Of a DNA stretch of 29,357 bases, positions 4,885 to 10,950 are shown piece by piece. The first letter of the stretch is position 1. Each line of letters starts with the position of its first letter. Origin of the DNA: a virus. The stretch lies in the IMG/VR virus record IMGVR_UViG_3300011116_001110, positions 1-29,357 of that record. One strand, given 5' to 3'. The notes under the pieces were generated by a model. The model was not told where the DNA came from. It worked only from the letters and a program-made list of their open reading frames with translations, and searched no databases. The position numbers were made by a program, and so were the translations under genes.

Positions 4885-4946
4885 GGATTGGGAATACTCG
4901 GTCGACGGACGTAACTTGGTGAAACCGAGTGCGTCCGTTTTAATCC
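4885..4946 (+). ncRNA. Pseudoknot-shaped RNA at the 3' end of the 61-aa gene
   Basis: Two perfect 7-bp pairings interleave: ACTCGGT (4896-4902) with ACCGAGT (4924-4930), and ACGGACG (4905-4911) with CGTCCGT (4932-4938). The order A-B-A'-B' is that of an H-type pseudoknot. GGATT (4885-4889) and AATCC (4942-4946) can close the whole element. TTTT (4938-4941) follows pairing B, so B-B' could instead act as an intrinsic terminator competing with A-A'. The element lies between convergent genes. Confidence 0.6.
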
Positions 4947-5239
4947 TCTGGCCATATCCTATTATGATCTTTGTCAAATAATTTACTTTCATGAATTAAC
5001 TTGCTATCACAAACTTGAAGACGTCCATTTTTTTTGTCAGCCCAATTATAAAGATACATTCCGTCATATCCCGCATAATGTAAAACAACAATGTTGTATC
5101 TTATTATATGTAAGGCATCTTTAAAAAAATCTGTTAAATCTTTTTTGTCCAAATCTTCATCATAACCATCTTCAACATATTCGCAGTCGTCTCCGTCCCA
5201 TGTGTAATAAACTTGAAACTTCTTAATATCAAAGCTCAT
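4940..5239 (-). CDS. Unknown acidic protein, 99 aa
   Basis: The start is the ATG at 5239, which overlaps the upstream stop (ATGA) and has GGAGGAGAAGAGG in front; a TTG further upstream would include that ribosome site in the protein and is rejected. The product is very acidic (around DGDDCEYVEDGYDEDLD) with aromatic-rich beta segments later (MYLYNWADKKNG). Strongly acidic small phage proteins often mimic DNA or bind DNA-binding proteins, but no motif proves this here. Last gene of the regulator operon; its stop lies inside the pseudoknot's closing stem. Confidence 0.65.
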   Translation of the reverse strand: MSFDIKKFQVYYTWDGDDCEYVEDGYDEDLDKKDLTDFFKDALHIIRYNIVVLHYAGYDGMYLYNWADKKNGRLQVCDSKLIHESKLFDKDHNRIWPED

Positions 5240-5496
5240 TTCCTCTTCTCCTCCCAAAATTGATCAATAATTTGTTGGTACCTATTATTATAATAGTTTA
5301 AATACGCTTCAATTTGTTCATCAATGCAGGTTGAGAATTTTTTTCTTCCTTCTTCAGTAAGAAGCCATTTTTGTTGCGGTCTACATTTTTCAAGCTTAAT
5401 TATATTATTAAAACATGCAACTAAATCACAATGATTGGATAAAATTTCTTCTAATTCTAAATATTCTTCCTTTGTTCTTGCTAACGTGCTTTTCAT
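5236..5496 (-). CDS. Unknown helical protein, 86 aa
   Basis: Overlaps both neighbours by 4 bp (ATGA junctions), which places it firmly in the regulator operon. The product is all-helical by eye, begins MKSTLARTKEEYLELEEIL, has three Cys, and ends in a charged EEKRK tail. A segment WLLTEEGRKKFS resembles winged-helix-type C-terminal strands, but too weakly for a call. It may act with the helix-turn-helix protein encoded just upstream. Confidence 0.65.
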   Translation of the reverse strand: MKSTLARTKEEYLELEEILSNHCDLVACFNNIIKLEKCRPQQKWLLTEEGRKKFSTCIDEQIEAYLNYYNNRYQQIIDQFWEEKRK

Positions 5497-5891
5497 TTCT
5501 TCTTAGCTTCCAAATCATGCAGTAATTTCTTAAGCTTCTTAAGTTGATAGGGCGTCAATATCTTTTTCTGACTCAAAGCGTCTTGCAACAAAATTACATG
5601 TATGTTGGCATAGTGAGAAATCTTAGCAAGGTTTCTATGCTTCAATAGCTCCATAATCACATTAGAAGTTTCAAACAAATGCCGTTCTTCCTCTTTTTTC
5701 TTGAGTTGAATTAGCTTATTGATTTGATAAATATACTTAGGCGGTACGCATTGTCTGGTGTTCTTCCAATGCGAAATGTTAGCCTTTCCTATTTCCAGGA
5801 ATTTTGCTATTTCTGTTTCTGTTGACACCATTAGTGCGCTTGCGAGCAGATTTTTGCCCTGCTGCATAAATTTCTTTGAACATTTTAGCAC
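5493..5891 (-). CDS. Helix-turn-helix regulator, CI/Cro-like
   Basis: I take the GTG at 5891 because AGGAGG lies 9 nt upstream; later ATGs have poor ribosome sites. Residues ~15-55 (ending ISHWKNTRQCVPPKY) match the helix-turn-helix of the phage CI-repressor N-terminal type: a helix, TETEIAKFLEI, a turn, and a recognition helix followed by a Trp and a conserved Pro pair. A second helix-turn-helix-like segment occurs near residues 85-125 (LAKISHYANIHVIL, then LTPYQLKKLKKLL). There is no protease-type C-terminal domain, and at 132 aa it is shorter than lambda CI. It overlaps the upstream regulator gene by 113 bp in another frame. It is a candidate for binding the GTTTAT-N9 operators. Confidence 0.65.
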   Translation of the reverse strand: MLKCSKKFMQQGKNLLASALMVSTETEIAKFLEIGKANISHWKNTRQCVPPKYIYQINKLIQLKKKEEERHLFETSNVIMELLKHRNLAKISHYANIHVILLQDALSQKKILTPYQLKKLKKLLHDLEAKKK

Positions 5892-6075
5892 TATCTATTT
5901 CCTCCTCATCGCTAAATGCTATTATTTTTTCTAGTGTTCTTGCATGCATGTATCGTTCGGGATATTTTATCTTATAAAACACAGTAGTTTGTGAAATTCC
6001 TATTCTCTTGGCGAGCTCGTGATAAGTGCCGTATTCGTATAGTTTTAATTTTAAGAATTTGCTTATTTCGCTCAT
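5779..6075 (-). CDS. Helix-turn-helix regulator, Cro/repressor-like
   Basis: The start is the ATG at 6075 with CAGGAG upstream; the TTG at 6096 would begin at or before the transcript start and is rejected. Residues ~17-50 form a helix-turn-helix (YHELAKRIGISQTTVFYKI) followed by a helix (ARTLEKIIAF), as in small phage repressors and Cro-like proteins. The last ~38 residues are encoded within the overlap with the next gene and are Lys/Arg/Asn-rich, which looks like a by-product of dual coding. It is first in the leftward operon, so it likely controls its own promoter and the divergent early promoter. Confidence 0.65.
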   Translation of the reverse strand: MSEISKFLKLKLYEYGTYHELAKRIGISQTTVFYKIKYPERYMHARTLEKIIAFSDEEEIDSAKMFKEIYAAGQKSARKRTNGVNRNRNSKIPGNRKG

Positions 6076-6099
6076 TTTATAGTTCTCCTGTTTCAAATT

Positions 6100-6127
6100 A
6101 TTATAAATTAATTGCGAAAAATTGCAA
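6100..6127 (-). promoter_or_regulatory. Promoter of the leftward regulator operon
   Basis: On the minus strand: TTGCAA (6127-6122), 16-nt spacer, perfect TATAAT (6105-6100). The transcript would begin near 6093, just before the CAGGAG site of the first regulator gene. Operator 6135-6155 lies just upstream. Confidence 0.55.
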
Positions 6128-6134
6128 TCAAATT

Positions 6135-6155
6135 GTTTATAAATTTAGAATATAC
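6135..6155 (+). promoter_or_regulatory. Operator copy 4
   Basis: A 21-bp site differing at two positions from the copy at 6192-6212, on the same strand. It keeps GTTTAT and ends ATATAC. It lies 8 bp upstream of the leftward -35 box, where a bound protein could repress or activate. Confidence 0.6.
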
Positions 6156-6185
6156 CAGCACAAAAAATTTATTTTAACTAAACTA

Positions 6186-6213
6186 TTGACAGTTTATAAA
6201 TTTGGAATAAACT
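6186..6213 (+). promoter_or_regulatory. Promoter of the rightward early operon
   Basis: Perfect TTGACA (6186-6191), 16-nt spacer, TAAACT (6208-6213, four of six). The spacer and -10 box are covered by operator 6192-6212, so binding there would block RNA polymerase. Confidence 0.6.
6192..6212 (+). promoter_or_regulatory. Operator copy 5, best dyad
   Basis: GTTTAT, nine bases, ATAAAC: perfect 6-bp inverted half-sites, as expected for a dimeric helix-turn-helix repressor. It fills the spacer of the early promoter. Centre-to-centre distance to copy 4 is 57 bp. Confidence 0.65.
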
Positions 6214-6244
6214 AGACATGAGTTAAACAAAAAGGAATTATAAA

Positions 6245-6526
6245 ATGGGTGAAAAAGAGCGTTTCAAAAATATTGTAAGTAAATTAATTCATGATTTTGA
6301 AGAATATTGTAGGGAAGTTGATACAGAAGAATCACCAAGGTTTGTTTATGGTATTATATCAAGTTTTTTAATGACATTTATTTGTAGAGTTTATTTATTA
6401 AATAAAAATAATATTGAAGAAGTCCGGAGAGATATTCATGTAATATGTGAATCAATAAAAAAGCATTCGGTTAGCATTGATTTTGCTATAGAATATAACA
6501 ATAGTTTAAAAGAAACCATGCATTAG
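6245..6526 (+). CDS. Unknown first early protein, 93 aa
   Basis: First gene of the rightward operon, with AAAAGGAA 7 nt before the ATG. It is helical, with acidic and Cys-containing stretches and a hydrophobic middle helix (VYGIISSFLMTFICRVYLL) that could be a buried amphipathic helix or, less likely, one membrane span. No family is recognised. Its place right after an operator-controlled promoter means it is made immediately on infection or induction. Confidence 0.65.
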   Translation: MGEKERFKNIVSKLIHDFEEYCREVDTEESPRFVYGIISSFLMTFICRVYLLNKNNIEEVRRDIHVICESIKKHSVSIDFAIEYNNSLKETMH

Positions 6527-6536
6527 GAGTTTGTAA

Positions 6537-6929
6537 ATGAGTGCTTTAAGTATTGTTGAGTTATCAATAGATTTAGAGAGAAAGTTATTCGGCAGCATGT
6601 CAAGGGGGATGGATTTTGATATTTACCCATCCTTTACAGTGCCAGCTGGTTTTCTTGTAAAAGTTATTTATCCATATGGTGGTGCTGCTATTAGATTTCA
6701 TATTATTGATGAACGCGATCATGATAATTATGCTAGCGTTTATTTAGATATGAAAAGTTGCTTAGGTTCAGGGTATGACCCAAGAACCCGGGAAGACGTT
6801 CCCTATTATGAAGCTTTTATCTCAAGAAACAATGAATGTTATAGGTTTAATTTTGATAGTGAAGATTTCAACCGCATGATGGATTTTATTTATAGTGAAC
6901 TAAAAAAGGAGAGTGGAAATGAAGACTAG
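6537..6929 (+). CDS. Unknown early protein, 130 aa
   Basis: TAGGAG precedes the ATG by 7 nt. The product is a soluble alpha/beta protein with an aromatic- and Asp/Arg-rich middle (RFHIIDERDHDNYASVYLD) and a helical acidic C-terminus (FNRMMDFIYSELKKESGNED). There is no catalytic motif I recognise. It lies directly before the ERF annealing protein, with an 11-bp overlap, so it may belong to the recombination module. Confidence 0.65.
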   Translation: MSALSIVELSIDLERKLFGSMSRGMDFDIYPSFTVPAGFLVKVIYPYGGAAIRFHIIDERDHDNYASVYLDMKSCLGSGYDPRTREDVPYYEAFISRNNECYRFNFDSEDFNRMMDFIYSELKKESGNED

Positions 6930-7536
6930 TGATTCAGTGAGTGAAATTATTAAAGCTTTAATAGCAGCACAAAAAGAGATTCAACATCCTTCAAAAAATA
7001 AAGTTAATCCTCATTTTAAAAATAAATATGCGGATTTGTTAGCAGTTATAGAGGCTGCTGCCCCAGTTTTGAATAAGCATGGAATTTTATTATCTCAAAC
7101 AACTAGAGTTTATAACAACAATGCTCCATATGATGTTTTATTATATACAACTTTAATGCACGAAAGTGGACAGTATATAGAAAGTGAGTATCCAGTTATT
7201 CCTGAGAAACAAAATCCTCAAGGGTGGGGGATTGCTCTCACTTATGCAAAAAGATATGCCCTATCTTCGATATTAGGCATGGCAGCAGATGAAGATACTG
7301 ACGGCGAATATCAAGCAACAGAAAGAAACAATAACAACAATAATATCAAGCCCTTTGTTAAAAACTTCCCTGCGCCAACTGAAGAAGAGCGAGCACAAAT
7401 AATTGATTATGCTAAAAAAGGAGATAAATTAAATTGCAAAAAACTGATAGCGAAATATAATTTAGGGGGCTCTGACAAAACAGTTGTCGAGTGCTCAAAA
7501 TATTTTGCTGACAAAAAACCAAATGAAGGATATTAA
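6919..7536 (+). CDS. erf: ERF-family single-strand annealing protein
   Basis: The ATG at 6919 has AAGGAG 7-8 nt upstream; the in-frame GTG at 6913 is too close to that site. Residues ~5-135 carry the ERF signature: an N-terminal helix (IIKALIAAQKEIQ), NPHFKNKYADLLAVI, a central strand region with PVLNKHGILLSQ, and GWGIALTYAKRYALSSILGM followed by DEDTDGE. ERF proteins (type: P22 Erf) form rings on single-stranded DNA and anneal complementary strands for phage recombination and genome circularisation. The C-terminal ~60 residues include an Asn-rich linker and a helical tail, as is usual. The YqaJ exonuclease and SSB downstream complete a recombination system. Confidence 0.9.
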   Translation: MKTSDSVSEIIKALIAAQKEIQHPSKNKVNPHFKNKYADLLAVIEAAAPVLNKHGILLSQTTRVYNNNAPYDVLLYTTLMHESGQYIESEYPVIPEKQNPQGWGIALTYAKRYALSSILGMAADEDTDGEYQATERNNNNNNIKPFVKNFPAPTEEERAQIIDYAKKGDKLNCKKLIAKYNLGGSDKTVVECSKYFADKKPNEGY

Positions 7537-7538
7537 TT

Positions 7539-7727
7539 GTGTCTAAAGAACCTAATGTTTCAGAATTTAAGAAAAAAATTGAAATGAAAAATTTAATTAA
7601 TCTTTTGATTAAGAGTTCAATGCTTAGCGAATTTTCAAACCAAAGCGTTGCGAGAGAAGCTAATTTAGTTATGAACCAAGAAAACAATTATTTTAGGGAG
7701 GTTAAACGTGGGAAATTTAAGCTTTGA
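7539..7727 (+). CDS. Small unknown protein, 62 aa
   Basis: The best start is GTG at 7539, 3 bp after the ERF stop, with GAAGGA 8 nt upstream. The product is Lys/Glu/Asn-rich and helical (KNLINLLIKSSMLSEF). It overlaps the beginning of the next gene by 20 bp. No family is recognised; small genes at this position in recombination operons often encode accessory factors, but nothing here shows it. Confidence 0.55.
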   Translation: MSKEPNVSEFKKKIEMKNLINLLIKSSMLSEFSNQSVAREANLVMNQENNYFREVKRGKFKL

Positions 7728-8238
7728 AGATGCTTGTTGTGACAGACAAGACATTCCGGATTTCGGTATGCCGTTTATTGCTGAAGAGAACTATTTTAAT
7801 TCAATAAAAGGAGATAAAATGATGAGTGTAAAGCAAAACAGAGCCGAAGTTGTTACATCTATTATGCAATGTGCTTTCTTGAAAATGGGAAACTCAGGTT
7901 ACAATGGAGTAAGCATACAGGATTTAGTTAATGCTATTAAAAAGAAAAAAGCTACGTTCTACAATTACTTTAGATCGAAAGAAGAACTAGTATTTACTTG
8001 CCTAGAATTCATCCAAGACGTAATGATGACCGACGGTATAGTTCCTAATGATAAATCAATATTTAAATTTCTGGCTTCCCTTGCAATGCATATCGATTCC
8101 CTAACCCCCTTCCTCGCGATTAACTTAAAGAACTTAATGCTTCTCCAGCATAACCTCATGGGCAAAGAAGAATTCATTAAAGTTTATGGCGAACTTATTT
8201 ATTCTAACGTGCTTCATTTGAATGATAGGTTTTCATAA
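7708..8238 (+). CDS. TetR-like DNA-binding protein with N-terminal extension
   Basis: Residues ~44-95 match the TetR/AcrR helix-turn-helix: an AFLKMGNSGYNGVSIQDL segment, a turn, then KKKATFYNYFRSKEELV, very close to the family pattern 'tfY.yF.sKeeL'. The rest is a short helical region, so the total is 176 aa against the usual 190-220. Two starts are well supported: GTG at 7708 with GGGAGG 8 nt upstream, and ATG at 7819 with AAAGGAG 6 nt upstream. The second gives a normal 139-aa TetR-type start. The 37-aa extension is acidic with two adjacent Cys. TetR-type regulators are rare inside phage recombination operons. It may regulate host or phage genes in response to a ligand (inference). Confidence 0.75.
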   Translation: MGNLSFEDACCDRQDIPDFGMPFIAEENYFNSIKGDKMMSVKQNRAEVVTSIMQCAFLKMGNSGYNGVSIQDLVNAIKKKKATFYNYFRSKEELVFTCLEFIQDVMMTDGIVPNDKSIFKFLASLAMHIDSLTPFLAINLKNLMLLQHNLMGKEEFIKVYGELIYSNVLHLNDRFS

Positions 8239-8426
8239 TGGAAATAAAAGATTACGAAGAGATTATTATTATCAATTTGAATTTAGATGAGGCAACTACG
8301 ATGCTTGATACATTAAAAGATATTCAGTCCATGATAGCCTACAAAGAATATACTCCACCACAAAAGAATAGAGATATTTTGGATAGTTTTGTTAAAAAAT
8401 TAGAAGGATATATAAATGCAAAATAG
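8238..8426 (+). CDS. Small unknown protein, 62 aa
   Basis: The ATG overlaps the TAA of the previous gene (TAATG), so translation is coupled. The product is acidic with a strand followed by two helices (EIIIINLNLDEATTMLDTL); this short ferredoxin-like start is common in tiny phage early proteins. No family is recognised. It overlaps the next gene by 11 bp. Confidence 0.6.
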   Translation: MEIKDYEEIIIINLNLDEATTMLDTLKDIQSMIAYKEYTPPQKNRDILDSFVKKLEGYINAK

Positions 8427-8607
8427 AATTAGATTTAGTTTAACAGATAAGCACGCAGAGTATTTGCTCGAAACTATTGAACATAGGCTTCTTTATGAAG
8501 CTGAAGAAAATTTACATTTTGGCTTGATCAACTTATCGCATAGGCTTGAGCTTATATTGTTGAAAAGGAAAAGTTTAATGGAGAAGGAAAATGAAACAAG
8601 GAACTGA
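8416..8607 (+). CDS. Small unknown protein, 63 aa
   Basis: AGAAGGA lies 7 nt before the ATG, which overlaps the previous gene. The product has a pattern like that of its neighbour: a short strand (IRFSLTDKHAEYLLETIE) and two helices. The shared layout (strand, then a helix starting DE/DKHAEYLLETI versus LDEATTMLDTL) suggests the two may be distant paralogues, unproven. It overlaps the exonuclease gene by 17 bp. Confidence 0.6.
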   Translation: MQNRIRFSLTDKHAEYLLETIEHRLLYEAEENLHFGLINLSHRLELILLKRKSLMEKENETRN

Positions 8608-9229
8608 TGAGTGGCTTCGCGCCAGATATGGCAAGATAACAGCTTCTAACGTGCATAAAGTTTTGAGCACCAATCCGGGTAAATTCACGCAAACAGCTAT
8701 ATCTTATATGAATCAATTAATAGCTGAGCGCTTGATTAAACCTGGTGAAATGTTTGAGTGCTTTGATAGTGTTGCTTGTCAGTGGGGGAAGGATAATGAA
8801 CCAGAAGCTGCTGCCATATTCAAATCTAACCATCCGCAATTTGCAGAAATAAGTGAAACTGGTTTCCATGAGTCTAAAAATTTAATAGCTGCCGGCTGTT
8901 CTCCTGATTTAATAATTAAAAATCATAATGGCGAAATTATAAGTGGCGTTGAGATCAAGTGCCCCTACAATCCAGCAAATTACATTGAATCAATCACCAC
9001 TGAAATGAAGAAAGAATACTATGCTCAAATTCAGTTTAGTATGTACATTATGGAGGTGGCTTGTTGGTATTATGTTTGCTATCATCCTTATTTAGAACCA
9101 GGCTTTCATGTGCAGCTAATTAATAGAAACGATGTTTTTATTGATGACATGATTAATCAATGCAAATATTTTTTGAATGAGCTAGATAGTCGGATAAGAT
9201 TAATAGTTCCCCGCCACGATGAAATTTAG
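8591..9229 (+). CDS. YqaJ-family phage exonuclease
   Basis: 212 aa. The PD-(D/E)XK nuclease fold of the lambda-exonuclease/YqaJ family is shown by GTDEWLRARYGKITASN (4-20), WGKDNEPEA (65-73), the catalytic SPD (104-106), EIKCP (121-125) with the E-x-K pair, and YYAQIQF (143-149). It degrades one strand of double-stranded DNA from ends, giving 3' tails for the ERF protein to anneal. AGAAGGAA lies just before the ATG, which overlaps the preceding gene. ERF, exonuclease and SSB in one operon form a Red-like recombination system. Confidence 0.9.
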   Translation: MKQGTDEWLRARYGKITASNVHKVLSTNPGKFTQTAISYMNQLIAERLIKPGEMFECFDSVACQWGKDNEPEAAAIFKSNHPQFAEISETGFHESKNLIAAGCSPDLIIKNHNGEIISGVEIKCPYNPANYIESITTEMKKEYYAQIQFSMYIMEVACWYYVCYHPYLEPGFHVQLINRNDVFIDDMINQCKYFLNELDSRIRLIVPRHDEI

Positions 9230-9244
9230 AAGGCGCTGAATGCA

Positions 9245-9517
9245 ATGATAATTGAACTTGGTTTTATGTGGGTTAAATCATACAAATTTGAAACTCCAGG
9301 GGAAACAGTATCAGATGATATTTATTTAGACAAAATATTTAATAAAGCGGTAGGGTTTGAGACTTATAAAATGGAAAATGATTGGGTAATTGATTTTAAG
9401 ATTGAAGGCGAGAATGAGTCTTATACTCTTATGTTTATTTATCCAAATATGACCGATGAACAATTTAAAATTTATTCAAAAGAATTGAAAGAAGGGAAAT
9501 ACAAATGCAAGGTGTAA
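9245..9517 (+). CDS. Unknown acidic protein, 90 aa
   Basis: Lies between the exonuclease and SSB and overlaps the SSB start by 13 bp. A GAAGGCG site is 9-10 nt upstream of the ATG; a nearer ATG at 9240 stops after one codon. The product is a predicted beta-rich soluble protein (YKMENDWVIDFKIEGE, YTLMFIYPNM) with an acidic N-terminal half and a Lys-rich end. No family is recognised. Confidence 0.6.
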   Translation: MIIELGFMWVKSYKFETPGETVSDDIYLDKIFNKAVGFETYKMENDWVIDFKIEGENESYTLMFIYPNMTDEQFKIYSKELKEGKYKCKV

Positions 9518-9909
9518 ACAAAGTTATATTATTAGGGCGCGTTGGCAAAGAACCACAAAGAATCGAAACAAGTTATAGTAAAGGGATGTGCGCCTTAAGC
9601 TTGGCTACCAGCAACAAATTCACTGATGCTAACGGCATTAAACAAGAGAAAACAGAATGGCACAATCTCGTTGCATTTAGTAAGAATGCTGATTTAATTC
9701 TTCAATACGTTAAGAAAGGAACGTTGCTTTATTGTGAAGGCAGTATCAATAACAATCAATACGAAAAAGACGGGGTTAAGAAAAGCCAAGTTAGGATTGT
9801 TGTTGAGAAATTTAATATGATTCCTTCTGGAAATAGAGAGCCACAACAAGAGCAGCCTACTGACCCTATATTAGCTCAGTTTCAAGAAGACGATGACATA
9901 CCGTTTTGA
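9505..9909 (+). CDS. ssb: Single-stranded DNA-binding protein
   Basis: 134 aa, with a bacterial-type OB fold: NKVILLGRVGKEPQ at the start, LSLATSNKF, EWHNLVAFSKNADL, YVKKGTLLYCEGSI and the last strand VRIVVEKFNMI. The linker is short and Gln/Pro-rich, and the C-terminal tip is DDDIPF, the acidic tail that recruits replication and repair partners. It protects single-stranded DNA during phage replication and recombination. Ribosome site GAAGGGAAA before the ATG. Host SSBs are usually about 160-180 aa, so this is a compact phage form. Confidence 0.93.
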   Translation: MQGVNKVILLGRVGKEPQRIETSYSKGMCALSLATSNKFTDANGIKQEKTEWHNLVAFSKNADLILQYVKKGTLLYCEGSINNNQYEKDGVKKSQVRIVVEKFNMIPSGNREPQQEQPTDPILAQFQEDDDIPF

Positions 9910-9921
9910 GGGAGATTATTA

Positions 9922-10353
9922 ATGAATGAACAAAATAAAATAGAATTTGATTGGGAGCTTTATCAAACCGGCGATTATGATTGCTTGACTAAAAGTGGTG
10001 ATGCAATATGTGGGTTAACAAAATATATTGGTAATTCTAGATGCGAATATCCTTTGATTGGGTGGAGAGAAGATGAATATAGAGGAGCATGTGCAGAGTT
10101 TTGGAATTTAAAAGGAAAATTTTATAATAGTTATTGTTTTGGTTCTGCAGATTTAATGTTAGTAAGAAAGAAAAAGACCTACAATGTTATAGTTTATGCT
10201 TCTGGCGATAAAATTATTTTGAGTACTCCCCGCCCAATTTTTGTTAAGAGCGAATTATTTGAATATTATGAAAGTGTTGACGAGGAAGAAAAAAGATTGC
10301 GCCTGACATATAAAAACCTTCGTTATTTAAAAATAATAGAAATTGAAATTTAA
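9922..10353 (+). CDS. Unknown phage protein, 143 aa
   Basis: TTGAGGGAG precedes the ATG, 12 bp after SSB. The N-terminus (EFDWELYQTGDYDCLTKSGD) resembles the start of a group of phage early proteins of unknown role that begin with FD-W/L-E and a T-R/K-x-G-D motif. Four Cys in the first 75 residues. The C-terminal half is basic and Tyr-rich. It ends in a 4-bp overlap with the stop of the opposing gene. Confidence 0.65.
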   Translation: MNEQNKIEFDWELYQTGDYDCLTKSGDAICGLTKYIGNSRCEYPLIGWREDEYRGACAEFWNLKGKFYNSYCFGSADLMLVRKKKTYNVIVYASGDKIILSTPRPIFVKSELFEYYESVDEEEKRLRLTYKNLRYLKIIEIEI

Positions 10354-10604
10354 TTGCTAAACTTTGTAAATTTTTCTTCCTCTAATTTTTTAATTCTATT
10401 GCTTAAACGGCACATGATTTTCATAATAAATGGGTCAAGGGGGCTTCTCTCTAATTTTTCAAGTCGCTCCCCTTTAAATTCAAGTTCTTGCTCTAATGAA
10501 TATATTCTCCGATTAAGAGATTGAAAAACATCAATTAAAGATTCAAAATTATCGTCAATCGCTTTATTGCCAGTTTTATAGTACGTAAAAATATTATTTT
10601 CCAC
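10350..10604 (-). CDS. Small coiled-coil protein, 84 aa
   Basis: Starts at GTG 10604 with GAGG 7 nt upstream and overlaps the end of the nuclease gene. Residues ~15-55 and 65-80 are heptad-like helices (LIDVFQSLNRRIYSLEQEL, LSNRIKKLEEEKFTKF), so a parallel dimer is likely. No enzyme motif. It is the last gene of a minus-strand cassette inside the rightward operon and is convergent with the 143-aa gene. Confidence 0.6.
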   Translation of the reverse strand: MENNIFTYYKTGNKAIDDNFESLIDVFQSLNRRIYSLEQELEFKGERLEKLERSPLDPFIMKIMCRLSNRIKKLEEEKFTKFSN

Positions 10605-10950
10605 TTATAAACCTCTTTGTAGTTTCTAACGCATATCCACTTTTAACGTGAGCGCCAGTAAATCTTAGCACCGTAAATCCCATTAGGCTAGCTTCATTGT
10701 ATTTCTCGCAATCTTTTGTAAATCCTAACGGATTGGTATGTCTGCCACCAGTCCAAATTCCCCCCTCAATCTCAACAATCAACCAATGATCATGCCAAAC
10801 GAAATCACAACGCCATTTTCTTGTAGGACAAAACTTATATTCTCGAGTCGGATGATCAAGACCCTCATCGATTACTTGCTGCAGAAACAACAACTCTAAA
10901 TCATGTTTGGGAGAAAATAACTTCCTGTTTCGTTTAATCTCTTTTGTCAT
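10594..10950 (-). CDS. DUF559/Vsr-like endonuclease
   Basis: Start taken as the ATG at 10950, which overlaps the upstream TAA as TAATG; the ATG at 10962 lies further inside that gene. 118 aa. The core fits a PD-(D/E)XK-type nuclease of the DUF559/Vsr superfamily: RCDFVW (Asp49), VEIEGG (Glu60, Glu62), GGRHTNPLGFTKDCEKYN and GFTVLRFTGAHVKSG. Phage members of this group have a characteristic 'E-I-E-G-G-x-W-x-x-G-R-H' and 'D-x-E-K-Y-N' block, present here. Role could be replication-junction cleavage, host DNA attack or homing; which one is unknown. Confidence 0.8.
   Translation of the reverse strand: MTKEIKRNRKLFSPKHDLELLFLQQVIDEGLDHPTREYKFCPTRKWRCDFVWHDHWLIVEIEGGIWTGGRHTNPLGFTKDCEKYNEASLMGFTVLRFTGAHVKSGYALETTKRFISGK

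Noticed and set aside
6076-6096. TTG start extending the first regulator by 7 residues
   Set aside because: It lies at the predicted transcript start and would include the CAGGAG ribosome site in the coding part; ATG at 6075 fits better.
5991-6215. Plus-strand frame of 74 codons across the regulator promoter region
   Set aside because: It covers promoters and operators and lies opposite the regulator start; no ribosome site.
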